A stretch of DNA of 13,821 bases from JBDKVA01 sp039679375 (GTDB lineage Bacteria > Bacillota > Clostridia > Acetivibrionales > DTU013). The DNA is taken from the NCBI GenBank assembly GCA_039679375.1, contig JBDKVA010000011.1, forward strand, positions 1 to 13,821. Reading direction: 5' to 3'. Position 1 is the first letter of the stretch. The number at the start of each line of letters is the position of its first letter. The notes beneath the pieces were generated by a model. It had not been told where the DNA came from. It did no database searches and saw nothing but the letters and a program-made list of their open reading frames with translations. Shown piece after piece: positions 1 through 6,846 of this stretch. The translations under genes and the position numbers were made by a program.

Positions 1-863
1 ATAAGGATGTAAAATCGATCCTTTCTCCGGCGAATGGGATGAATTTATACCGTGGCTGTACGCATGGCTGCATTTATTGCGACAGCAGAAGCAAATGCTA
101 TAATATGGAGCACGACTTTGAGGATATCGAGGTCAAAAGCAACGCTCCCGAATTATTGGAGGCGGCGCTTCGCAAAAAGCGTAAAAAGTGCATGATCGGT
201 ACGGGCTCCATGTGCGATTCCTATATGCATATTGAAATGGAGCTCGGCCACACGCGGAAGTGCCTGGAAATCATCGAAAAACACGGCTTTGGATTAAGCA
301 TTCAAACAAAATCGAACAGGATACTGCGTGACCTGGAGCTGTTAAAAAGTATTAACCGCAAATCCAAATGTGTCGTGCAAATGACACTTACAACATTTGA
401 CGAGAGCCTGTGCAAAATCCTTGAGCCTGCTGTCAGTACTACAAAAGAGCGCTTTGAGGTATTAAAAATCATGCAGGATAACGCGATTCCTACCGTAGTA
501 TGGCTTGATCCGATCCTGCCATTTATTAATGACACGGAGGATAATCTGAGAGGTGTTTTGGATTATTGCATCGAGGCCGGAGTATACGGGATTATTTGCT
601 TCGGTATTGGCTTAACTCTACGGGACGGCAACAGGGAATACTTCTATGCAAAGTTGGACGAGCATTTTCCCGGGCTCAGGCAAAAGTACCAGAAGAAATA
701 CGGTTATAGTTACGAGATACAGAGCGACAATAACGAAAAGCTGATGGAAATTTTTTATGAAGAGTGCAAAAGACACGACATCGTCTGTAACAATGACGAG
801 ATATTCAAATATCTTCATACATATGAAGACAGGCAGCAACCAGAGCAGATGAGTCTGTTTTGA
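1..863 (+). CDS. SPL-family radical SAM protein (5' partial)
   Basis: The reading frame is open from the window edge (first whole codon at 3), so the gene starts upstream. The Met at 39 is internal: the preceding codons encode KDVKSILSPANG, which leads straight into the conserved MNLYRGCTHGCIYCDSRS. The CxxxCxxC cluster (CTHGCIYC) is the 4Fe-4S and SAM binding motif of radical SAM enzymes. The following GTGSMCDSY stretch and the tail ending QMSLF resemble the SplB/COG1533 group of spore photoproduct lyase-like proteins. True SplB repairs a thymine dimer in spore DNA. Most COG1533 members of about 290 residues have no proven substrate, and that is likely here. The protein is cytosolic. No operon partner is visible, because the next gene begins about 490 bases downstream. 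The family call is strong; the substrate is unknown. Confidence 0.88.
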   Translation, partial: KDVKSILSPANGMNLYRGCTHGCIYCDSRSKCYNMEHDFEDIEVKSNAPELLEAALRKKRKKCMIGTGSMCDSYMHIEMELGHTRKCLEIIEKHGFGLSIQTKSNRILRDLELLKSINRKSKCVVQMTLTTFDESLCKILEPAVSTTKERFEVLKIMQDNAIPTVVWLDPILPFINDTEDNLRGVLDYCIEAGVYGIICFGIGLTLRDGNREYFYAKLDEHFPGLRQKYQKKYGYSYEIQSDNNEKLMEIFYEECKRHDIVCNNDEIFKYLHTYEDRQQPEQMSLF

Positions 864-1351
864 AGCATAGCTTTCTTTATTCAGGCGCTGAATGTTTACC
901 GCCATGAGCATTGAATATAGTGGAGAATCCTATGCAACCAGCCGTCATATGCAGCATGCAACAAAAAACGACTGATACGAATATCAGCCGCTCATTTTCT
1001 TTAATGATATACATTATATAGCCTATTAAGATAGTACATATAATAAGCCTGGTACCTCAAGCACCAATCATATATATAACATACACCCAAAATGGCAAAC
1101 TGTCAAGATATATTTAGAAAAAATGAGAAATAATAAAAGATATCTACGGTCTCTTATTGAAGAGTATTTCAGCACTGCCTGCCAGATTTTGCTTCCTCCT
1201 ATTTATAAGGTAAAATGATTGAGCTATATTGAATGAACTGATTTTCTTTACAGATGACTACGCAAACAGCAGCGATTCTATGATGTTTGCGTAGACAGGC
1301 GTTTAGAAAACTTCATTCAATTAATATGATCAGAATTTTAGGAGGTGTGCT
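864..1351. other. Intergenic region between radical SAM gene and ABC operon
   Basis: This 488-base A/T-rich stretch contains no credible gene. Visible structures are a small palindrome at 879-893 (ATTCAG-GCG-CTGAAT) and a CTGATA-CGAA-TATCAG hairpin at 972-987. Neither is followed by a T-run, so neither is a clear intrinsic terminator for the upstream gene. A weak sigma-A-like match (TTGCTT at 1189, 16-base spacer, TAAAAT at 1211) lies upstream of the inverted repeat at 1258-1294. It could drive the ABC operon, but the -35 is poor. Nothing else is recognised. Confidence 0.5.
1258..1294. repeat. 11-bp inverted repeat upstream of ABC operon
   Basis: CTACGCAAACA (1258-1268) is perfectly repeated as TGTTTGCGTAG (1284-1294), with 15 bases between. 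It ends 57 bases before the operon start codon and has no T-run after it. An operator for a dimeric regulator or an mRNA hairpin in the 5' leader are both more likely than a terminator. No regulator gene lies beside it in this window, so the binding protein is unknown. Confidence 0.6.
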
Positions 1352-2335
1352 ATGTCCCAAATCGAACTTAGCGGTATCTGCAAGACTTTCAAGATCTATC
1401 AAAGACCGGAGGGGAAGTTTGGAGTGCTGCGGGGGGCTTTTGTCCGAAAACCTGTGATGGTCAAAGCACTGGATGAAATATCTTTCAAAATCGGGGAAGG
1501 GGAGCTTGTAGGCTATATAGGGCCGAATGGCGCCGGGAAATCCACCACTGTTAAGATCATGAGCGGGATTCTGACTCCGGAAGAAGGCGGCTGTAAAATA
1601 ATGAACCGGGTACCGTGGAAAGAACGAGTAGCGCATGTATCGCAGATCGGCGTTGTCTTCGGGCAAAGAAGCCAGTTGTGGTGGGATGTTCCTTTCAATG
1701 ATTCTTTTGAATTGCTTAAGGATATTTACAGCATACCGGAGCGACAGTATTCAAAACGTTCGCTGGAGCTCATTGAAATGCTGGATATTGCAGCTTATCT
1801 GAAAACGCCGGTACGTCAGCTTTCTCTGGGGCAGCGTATGCGCTGTGAAATTGCGGCGGCTTTACTGCACTGCCCGAAAATATTATTTCTTGACGAACCG
1901 ACTATTGGGCTTGACGCGGTATCAAAGCTTGCCCTGCGGAATTTCCTGAAGGATGAAAACCGGAAAAACGGCGTGACTATGATACTTACAACTCATGATA
2001 TGGATGATATTGAGACATTATGCGGCAGGGTGATGGTGATCGGGCATGGGAGGCTCCTGTATGACGGGAGGCTTGACGTTTTAAAAAGGCAATATGCTCC
2101 GCTGCGGTGCATAAAAGCTGTACTTGACGAGAATATAGACGGGTTCCCGATCAAAGGTACGGAAAGGATAAAAGTTGACGGCAATGTCTGGACTGTCATG
2201 TTCAATCCGGCCAAGACTGCCGCGCACGCAATGGTTGAACGGCTTGCCAGCCAGCTGCCCCTTAAGGATATTATGATAGAGGAACAGGATATTGATGAAA
2301 TCATTGCATCGATGTACAGGGAGATGTGCTTATGA
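1352..2335 (+). CDS. ABC-2 type exporter, ATP-binding protein (COG4586-like)
   Basis: This is the ATPase of an ABC export system. It has 327 residues. Visible motifs are Walker A GPNGAGKST (57-65), the Q-loop region with FGQRSQLWWD (103-112), the ABC signature LSLGQ (157-161), Walker B ILFLDE (177-182), a D-loop GLD (186-188) and the H-loop histidine in TTHD (H215). The FGQRxQLWWD stretch is typical of the COG4586 group, whose members travel with COG4587 and COG3694 permeases, as here. About 90 residues after the nucleotide-binding domain form a C-terminal extension, as is usual in the group. The start at 1352 is set by a strong ribosome-binding site (GGAGGTG, 1341-1347) five bases upstream. 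The stop overlaps the next start (ATGA). The substrate is not known for this family; antibiotics, lipids and peptides have been suggested for relatives. Confidence 0.93.
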   Translation: MSQIELSGICKTFKIYQRPEGKFGVLRGAFVRKPVMVKALDEISFKIGEGELVGYIGPNGAGKSTTVKIMSGILTPEEGGCKIMNRVPWKERVAHVSQIGVVFGQRSQLWWDVPFNDSFELLKDIYSIPERQYSKRSLELIEMLDIAAYLKTPVRQLSLGQRMRCEIAAALLHCPKILFLDEPTIGLDAVSKLALRNFLKDENRKNGVTMILTTHDMDDIETLCGRVMVIGHGRLLYDGRLDVLKRQYAPLRCIKAVLDENIDGFPIKGTERIKVDGNVWTVMFNPAKTAAHAMVERLASQLPLKDIMIEEQDIDEIIASMYREMCL

Positions 2336-3198
2336 TAAAGAAGATAAGGGAGGCAAAGAAAAGAAATGCTTTTGCACCAACTTTAAAAGCATGCCTGTCC
2401 ATATTCAGGATAAAGACGGCGGAGGGGCTCCAGTACCGGATGGCCGGACTAGCAGGGGCTTCGACAAATATTTTTTGGGTGCTTATAGAAATTACCGTTT
2501 ATACGGTCTTTTACAAATATGCGGACAACAAACAGGCGGGAATGATTGCCGGGCTTAGTCTTGAACAGATCATATCCTATGCATGGCTGACACAGCTGCT
2601 TTTCCTGATGCAGCCGATGAACATTGACGCTGAGATCCTTGGTAAGATCACCAGCGGCGACGTCGGAATCGAAATGTGCCGTCCGATCGATTTATATTTC
2701 CACTGGTTTGCCAAAACGGCGGCAACCAGGCTGACGCCGCTATTCATACGAGGCTCGATTACTTTACTATTTGGGATAATTATACCAGGCTCATATGGAT
2801 TGTCGCTGCCGGCTTCATTTTCAGGTTTTGTATGCGCGCTGGCTTCCGCTGCAAGCGCATTTATACTGTGCACCTCCTATGCCATGCTCATGTACGGCAT
2901 ACGGATCAATATAGCATGGGGTGAAGGACCGACTTACATATTGATGCTTATCGGGGGAGTGCTCTCGGGGGGATATCTGCCCCTGCAATTATGGCCCCGG
3001 TTTATGCAGGGCTTTTTGCTGGTCCAGCCCTTTGCCGGGTATATGGACATACCGCTCAGGTTTTATATAGGATCGATGGCTCCGGAAGACGCCATATGGG
3101 CAATCGGGCTGCAGATTGCATGGACGGCCGTGTTTATCGCTGCGGGGAAATTAATTATGAACAGCAGGCTGAAACATATCATTGTACAGGGAGGGTGA
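2332..3198 (+). CDS. ABC-2 permease subunit 1 (COG4587-like)
   Basis: Integral membrane partner of the preceding ATPase, 288 residues. A charged N-terminus (KKIREAKKRN) is followed by about six hydrophobic segments. These include TNIFWVLIEITVYTVFYKY, a long stretch around SLPASFSGFVCALASAASAF, and AIGLQIAWTAVFIAAGKLIM near the end. The chosen start is the ATG at 2332, which overlaps the upstream stop as ATGA and has AGGGAG eight bases before it; a GTG at 2326 is a less likely alternative. The overlap implies translational coupling with the ATPase and a fixed stoichiometry. The substrate cannot be inferred. The family call rests on sequence style and on the ATPase-permease-permease order. Confidence 0.88.
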   Translation: MIKKIREAKKRNAFAPTLKACLSIFRIKTAEGLQYRMAGLAGASTNIFWVLIEITVYTVFYKYADNKQAGMIAGLSLEQIISYAWLTQLLFLMQPMNIDAEILGKITSGDVGIEMCRPIDLYFHWFAKTAATRLTPLFIRGSITLLFGIIIPGSYGLSLPASFSGFVCALASAASAFILCTSYAMLMYGIRINIAWGEGPTYILMLIGGVLSGGYLPLQLWPRFMQGFLLVQPFAGYMDIPLRFYIGSMAPEDAIWAIGLQIAWTAVFIAAGKLIMNSRLKHIIVQGG

Positions 3199-3201
3199 AG
3201 A

Positions 3202-3990
3202 ATGAAGGGACTGAGGCTGTATTTCAAATATATCAGGTTGAATTTCCTGACGGGTTTGCAGTATAAAGGCTGGCCTATTATGGTATTGCAGGTCATGATA
3301 GTTGTTATAACAGACCCTATCGGGCTGATATTTATGTTTTCACGGTTTGGCAGCGTAGGCGGGTGGTCGGTGGAGCGTATCATATTGATCTATGCTATGG
3401 CTGTTACAAGTTTTGGGCTTGCCGAAACATTTTGCCGCGGATTCGACTGTTTTCCGTGGCGTATGATACGCACAGGCGATTTTGACCGGGTTTTGCTGCG
3501 GCCGTGTTCGATGTTTGTACAGGTGGCAGGCTCATACTTCCACATTCACAGGCTGTCAAGGGTTTTCGGCGGAATATGCGCGATCATCTGGTGCCTGTGG
3601 AGACAGGGTGTTGTAATATCGCCGTTTGATGCTATGACCTTGATATTGGCGCTTGCAGGAGGCTTTCTGGCGTATACCGGAGTATTTATCATGACTTCCG
3701 GGATCGCATTTTTCACGATAAAGGGGCTTGACTGGATATATATTTTCACAAATGCCAGCTATCAGGTCACTCGCTGTCCCATAGACTATATGCCGAAAGT
3801 ACTGAGGTATTTATTTACGTTTTTTATGCCCATGCTGGTTGTCAGCTATTATCCGACTTCAGCAGTATGCGGGTGGGGAGAAAGCTATTTTAAGGGGCTT
3901 CTCGCGCTTCCGGCAGGGCTGTTATTTCTCATGTTTTCGGCATTTGTCTGGCGGTTTGGTGTAAAGCACTACAAGAGTACCGGAAGTTAG
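3202..3990 (+). CDS. ABC-2 permease subunit 2 (COG3694 / PF06182-like)
   Basis: Second and distinct membrane subunit of the exporter, 262 residues, so the pump is probably a heterodimeric permease with an ATPase homodimer. It has about six hydrophobic segments, a conserved-looking cytoplasmic loop FDCFPWRMIRTGDFDRVLLRP, and the C-terminal WRFGVKHYKSTGS ending typical of COG3694 proteins. It starts three bases after the previous stop behind GGGAGGG, so the three genes form one operon. The stop codon (3988-3990) lies directly against the dispersed repeat at 3991-4021. No separate terminator is visible. Confidence 0.88.
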   Translation: MKGLRLYFKYIRLNFLTGLQYKGWPIMVLQVMIVVITDPIGLIFMFSRFGSVGGWSVERIILIYAMAVTSFGLAETFCRGFDCFPWRMIRTGDFDRVLLRPCSMFVQVAGSYFHIHRLSRVFGGICAIIWCLWRQGVVISPFDAMTLILALAGGFLAYTGVFIMTSGIAFFTIKGLDWIYIFTNASYQVTRCPIDYMPKVLRYLFTFFMPMLVVSYYPTSAVCGWGESYFKGLLALPAGLLFLMFSAFVWRFGVKHYKSTGS

Positions 3991-4021
3991 GACACGACAC
4001 CATGTGATTTTGACTAATTGT
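3991..4021 (+). repeat. Dispersed short repeat, copy A
   Basis: A 26-base core (3996-4021), which reads GACACCATGTG followed by ATTTTGACTAATTGT, matches 10320-10345 at 22 of 26 positions in the same orientation. Similarity starts a few bases earlier (GGA). The flanks beyond the core differ completely: here it follows the permease stop and leads into the Uma2 promoter region. This is what is expected of an element end or a recombination scar. I do not recognise it as a named insertion-sequence end. Confidence 0.6.
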
Positions 4022-4031
4022 TTAAAGTATT

Positions 4032-4098
4032 TAGCTAATATGATAATTGCGTGTTGACGAAATACCTAAAATGAGTTAAAATAAAAGCATATTAGCTA
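4032..4098. promoter_or_regulatory. Perfect 11-bp inverted repeat bracketing the Phd-Uma2 promoter (probable operator)
   Basis: TAGCTAATATG (4032-4042) recurs as its exact reverse complement CATATTAGCTA (4088-4098). One arm sits just upstream of the -35 box and the other covers the predicted transcription start. Proteins bound to both arms, possibly bridged, would block the promoter. Because the gene product carries a Phd/YefM-type DNA-binding fold, autoregulation is the simplest reading (inference). Confidence 0.65.
4054..4082 (+). promoter_or_regulatory. Sigma-A type promoter of Phd-Uma2 gene
   Basis: TTGACG (-35, 4054-4059), a 17-base spacer, and TAAAAT (-10, 4077-4082). The predicted start of transcription is about 4089, inside the right arm of the flanking inverted repeat. 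The ribosome-binding site GAGGTGAT (4103-4110) and the ATG at 4114 follow. Confidence 0.75.
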
Positions 4099-4113
4099 TA
4101 ATGAGGTGATGTT

Positions 4114-4839
4114 ATGAAGGTACCGTCAACAAAGGTCCAGAATAATTTCGGAAAATATCTCAAATATGTCGAAGTAAACGAGGAGATTATCGTAACAAAA
4201 AAAGGGAAGGATGTAGCCAGGATACTGCCCTGTGAAAATCCACGCAGCGAAGGTATTATGGAGGAAGCTGCCGAATACAGAACAAAAAGCGGCTGGGTGA
4301 CCTATGAAGAATTCCTTGAACTTGTGGAAGCTTCAGATCAGCGGTTCGAGCTGATTGACGGCGTTGTTTACAATCTGGCGTCCCCATCCTTCATGCATCA
4401 GCATATCATACATGAGGTGCACGGAGCTTTTTATAATTGGTTTAAAGGGAAGAAATGCGTACCGCTGACAGCGCCGTTTGACGTTACCTTCTTCAAATCA
4501 AAGGATAATATTTGTGTTGTACAGCCAGATATCATTGTAATGTGCGATAAAGAAAGTGTAGATAAGGAAGGAAAATATAAGGGGATTCCCACCCTTGTCA
4601 TTGAAGTGCTGTCGCCATCCACCAGAAGCAAGGATATGTTGAAAAAGCTTGATTTATATAAGCAGTGCGGCGTTAGGGAATACTGGATAATTGACCCGCA
4701 GAATGAGCATATTCTGGTATATTCGCTTGATAAGAAAGATATCCTCGACAGCAAGCCATACCGCAAGGGCGCGGATGAATTTGTTAAATCGGATTATTTC
4801 AACGGACTTCAGGTATCACTGGATGATATGTTCGAATGA
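4114..4839 (+). CDS. Phd/YefM antitoxin-like domain fused to Uma2 family nuclease-like domain
   Basis: The protein has 241 residues in two parts. Residues 1-41 look like a Phd/YefM antitoxin N-terminus: MKVPSTKVQNNFGKYLKYV, then EEIIVTKKGKDVARI. Family members of this kind bind operator DNA. Residues about 64-220 match the Uma2/DUF820 family, a PD-(D/E)xK nuclease-like fold: RFELIDG (77-83), PD139, the strand LVIEVLSPST with E164, LKKLDLY (176-182) and GVREYWIIDP. These acidic positions plus K177/K178 are the candidate active site. Uma2 proteins are abundant in some bacteria, and their cellular role is unsettled. The start is fixed by GAGGTGAT at 4103-4110. The gene is monocistronic with its own promoter and operator-like repeat. 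It could be a self-regulated nuclease or a toxin-antitoxin derivative with both roles in one chain; no separate toxin gene is adjacent. Confidence 0.85.
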   Translation: MKVPSTKVQNNFGKYLKYVEVNEEIIVTKKGKDVARILPCENPRSEGIMEEAAEYRTKSGWVTYEEFLELVEASDQRFELIDGVVYNLASPSFMHQHIIHEVHGAFYNWFKGKKCVPLTAPFDVTFFKSKDNICVVQPDIIVMCDKESVDKEGKYKGIPTLVIEVLSPSTRSKDMLKKLDLYKQCGVREYWIIDPQNEHILVYSLDKKDILDSKPYRKGADEFVKSDYFNGLQVSLDDMFE

Positions 4840-5060
4840 TGATGTTTATATTGACAGTATTCACAAGATGATTGGACCGATGTAGGCAATACAAGCAATC
4901 GACTCAGGCAGAAGGTGATAACCGTGCCATTGCCTGACCTCATCATTTTCATTGCTGCCGAAAATAACAACTAAGCGATTTTCACATATAAGCATTTTGA
5001 AATAATCCGCCATGAGGCTGGATCCGGGCTTGGAAATATTAGCATGTTATGAGCTACAGG

Positions 5061-6446
5061 TTACTTCGCTGTTATCGGAACATATATATCAATTTCCGCA
5101 AATGGGAGCATTGTTCTTGAACGCTCATAGTATTCAAAAACAAAGGCTTTATCGTAATATTTATATTCTGATGACGGCATCCATTTACCAAAGATATGCC
5201 AATATAATGCAGACATTCCCGACAAGTCAAATGAGTTTTTCGTAGGGCTTACATAAGTAAATACTGCATATTTGGCCTCCGGCTGCAAATGAGATACCAT
5301 TCCTTCCGGGACTTGGGCGGAAGCTTTGGTTTTAAAGCCGCAGATATAGCTGAATTCACCTTCGCATTTCGGAAAAGGAATAAATATACCATATCCGCCC
5401 GAAGTATCATCAATATCACGGATCTTTCTGTTTTCCTTTTTGTTAAATCGATCCCAGAGCTTTGCAACAGTATAATTTACGGCATTATCCTGAGGAGTAG
5501 TATCGCATCGTAAACCGATAACAGTAAATGGGTTTTTGCTGATAAAAGTTGGCTCATTAAATGTTAACGGACGGTTCTGAATTTCTTGTTGATTTGTTTT
5601 TTCGCGGATAGGCATATAGAGATCCATGCGGGTCTTGCCATTAATTTCTTCATTATTATCTGGCAAATGTTCCTCAAGGTATTGGTATGGGCCGTATTCG
5701 TAGCGGCTATTCCTTAACCACCCGCGGAAACGGTCCCATGAGCTTTCTATTTGTTCCAGCCGCGTACTCATTACTGCATATTGGCCACCCGGAAAGGATT
5801 TGAACTGCACCTGGGAATTTTGATACCGGCTTATGTCCTCATTGAATGCAAACCAGGTTTCATATTCGTGCACTTCACCTATTCCTCCGTTATCAAAACC
5901 ATAGATACGAAAGCCTTTTCTATCGAGATGATTATCCTTCACCCATTTGAATAAAACCTTTTGTGAATCATATTCGGCATTGTAGCCACGTCCTACATAA
6001 TATGCAACCTTTATCGGAGGAAGCTCCCTGATGATTTTTATATCCGGATATTGCTCCAATTCTTCAGGAGACAATAGAAAATTATTATCCATAAGATTTA
6101 TCCTTTCAAATATTTGAATTGGTTTACCTATCTTTCTGAAATCAGTCGGATTATTCCCGAATTCACGTTTAAAAGCTCTTGAAAAGCTTTCCGGAGATTC
6201 AAATTGATACTCGAGTGAAATATCAATTATTTTCGAACATCCTTCTAAAAGCTCAACAGAGGCACCGTTCAATCGTCTGCGGCGGATATAATCCTTAACG
6301 CTGTGTCCGGTAAATGCATAAAACAACCTATAAAAATTTGCAATAGACATATATGCCATTGAAGCTACTATCTCCAGAGGTAGTTCCAACTTCAGGTTCT
6401 CCTCGATATAATCAATTGATTTTTGAACGCGTTCGTAGTAATTCAT
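5061..6446 (-). CDS. AraC-family regulator with tandem GyrI-like ligand-binding domains
   Basis: Transcription factor of 461 residues. Residues 1-105 are the AraC double helix-turn-helix (MNYYERVQKSIDYIEENL through FESPESFSRAFKREFGNNPTDFRK). Two GyrI-like/AraC effector-binding domains follow, about 136-280 and 297-458. Each opens with a strand (PPIKVAYYVGRG; PFTVIGLR) and ends in a DLYMPI or DIYVPI strand. Most family members carry one such domain. GyrI-like folds bind hydrophobic or cationic small molecules in multidrug regulators. The start is the ATG at 6446, six bases after GGAGG on the minus strand. Two Met codons further upstream in frame sit on or before the ribosome-binding site and are rejected. 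The gene is divergent from the MATE pump at 6847, so control of that pump is the likely job. A decayed copy of its 5' end is at 10338-10440. Confidence 0.9.
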   Translation of the reverse strand: MNYYERVQKSIDYIEENLKLELPLEIVASMAYMSIANFYRLFYAFTGHSVKDYIRRRRLNGASVELLEGCSKIIDISLEYQFESPESFSRAFKREFGNNPTDFRKIGKPIQIFERINLMDNNFLLSPEELEQYPDIKIIRELPPIKVAYYVGRGYNAEYDSQKVLFKWVKDNHLDRKGFRIYGFDNGGIGEVHEYETWFAFNEDISRYQNSQVQFKSFPGGQYAVMSTRLEQIESSWDRFRGWLRNSRYEYGPYQYLEEHLPDNNEEINGKTRMDLYMPIREKTNQQEIQNRPLTFNEPTFISKNPFTVIGLRCDTTPQDNAVNYTVAKLWDRFNKKENRKIRDIDDTSGGYGIFIPFPKCEGEFSYICGFKTKASAQVPEGMVSHLQPEAKYAVFTYVSPTKNSFDLSGMSALYWHIFGKWMPSSEYKYYDKAFVFEYYERSRTMLPFAEIDIYVPITAK

Positions 6447-6520
6447 CAGCATCCTCCTTCCCGACAAGAATACTTTACCATAATCCGGTACATATTTACC
6501 TGACTTTTTTTATCAAAGTT
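6424..6520. repeat. Duplicated araC 5'-end/promoter segment, copy A (functional)
   Basis: These 97 bases (first eight codons, ribosome-binding site and promoter of the AraC gene) align with 10345-10440, with 9 mismatches and one single-T gap, about 90% identity. Similarity stops at both ends. This copy is attached to the intact gene. Confidence 0.9.
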
Positions 6521-6846
6521 GATTTCTGCTCCTCGCAATGACAGCTTAAACAAGGATATGTACGTTAACCTGACAGCATTGGGTAAAACCGGCGGTATGT
6601 ATAAGTTCACATTGCATAGCAACATTATAATGCTGGCAATATTTTTGATTTAATATTATCATAGATAATGATGCTTTATACTACAGTGTCAATTACCAAT
6701 TTGTCATTGCAGAATTAATGTGTTGAAGCTTTCGCAATAATTCTGCAAGACGCATAGTGTAACTTCCGATATACAGATGAATTGACGCTGCAGTATTTAG
6801 TTGCAGCTTAAAATACACCTATTTCCGGAGGCTAATAGGATTTTCA
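6447..6846. promoter_or_regulatory. Divergent AraC/MATE control region
   Basis: This 400-base gap between the divergent starts must hold both promoters. The AraC side is described separately. On the MATE side, TTGACG (6782-6787) is followed by a 6-bp dyad GCTGCA-n9-TGCAGC (6787-6807) and then TTAAAA (6808-6813). That gives a spacer of 20, which is too long for an ordinary sigma-A promoter but could be remodelled by a bound activator. AGGA at 6837-6840 is the nearest ribosome-binding site to the ATG at 6847. No gene is seen between 6530 and 6780. Confidence 0.4.
6489..6516 (-). promoter_or_regulatory. Promoter of the AraC gene
   Basis: On the minus strand, TTGATA (6516-6511), a 16-base spacer and TATGTA (6494-6489) lie 40-70 bases before the start codon. 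GGTAAA occurs twice nearby, about 20 bases apart, and could be a regulator half-site. The duplicated copy at 10345-10440 keeps the same layout, but with a 15-base spacer and TATGTG, so it is probably weaker or dead. Confidence 0.5.

Noticed and set aside
39..41. ATG as the start of the radical SAM gene
   Set aside because: The conserved KSILSPANG segment precedes it in the same open frame up to the window edge, so the Met is internal.
5012..5245. Small plus-strand frame overlapping the araC 3' end
   Set aside because: No ribosome-binding site; most of it is antisense to the well-supported AraC gene.
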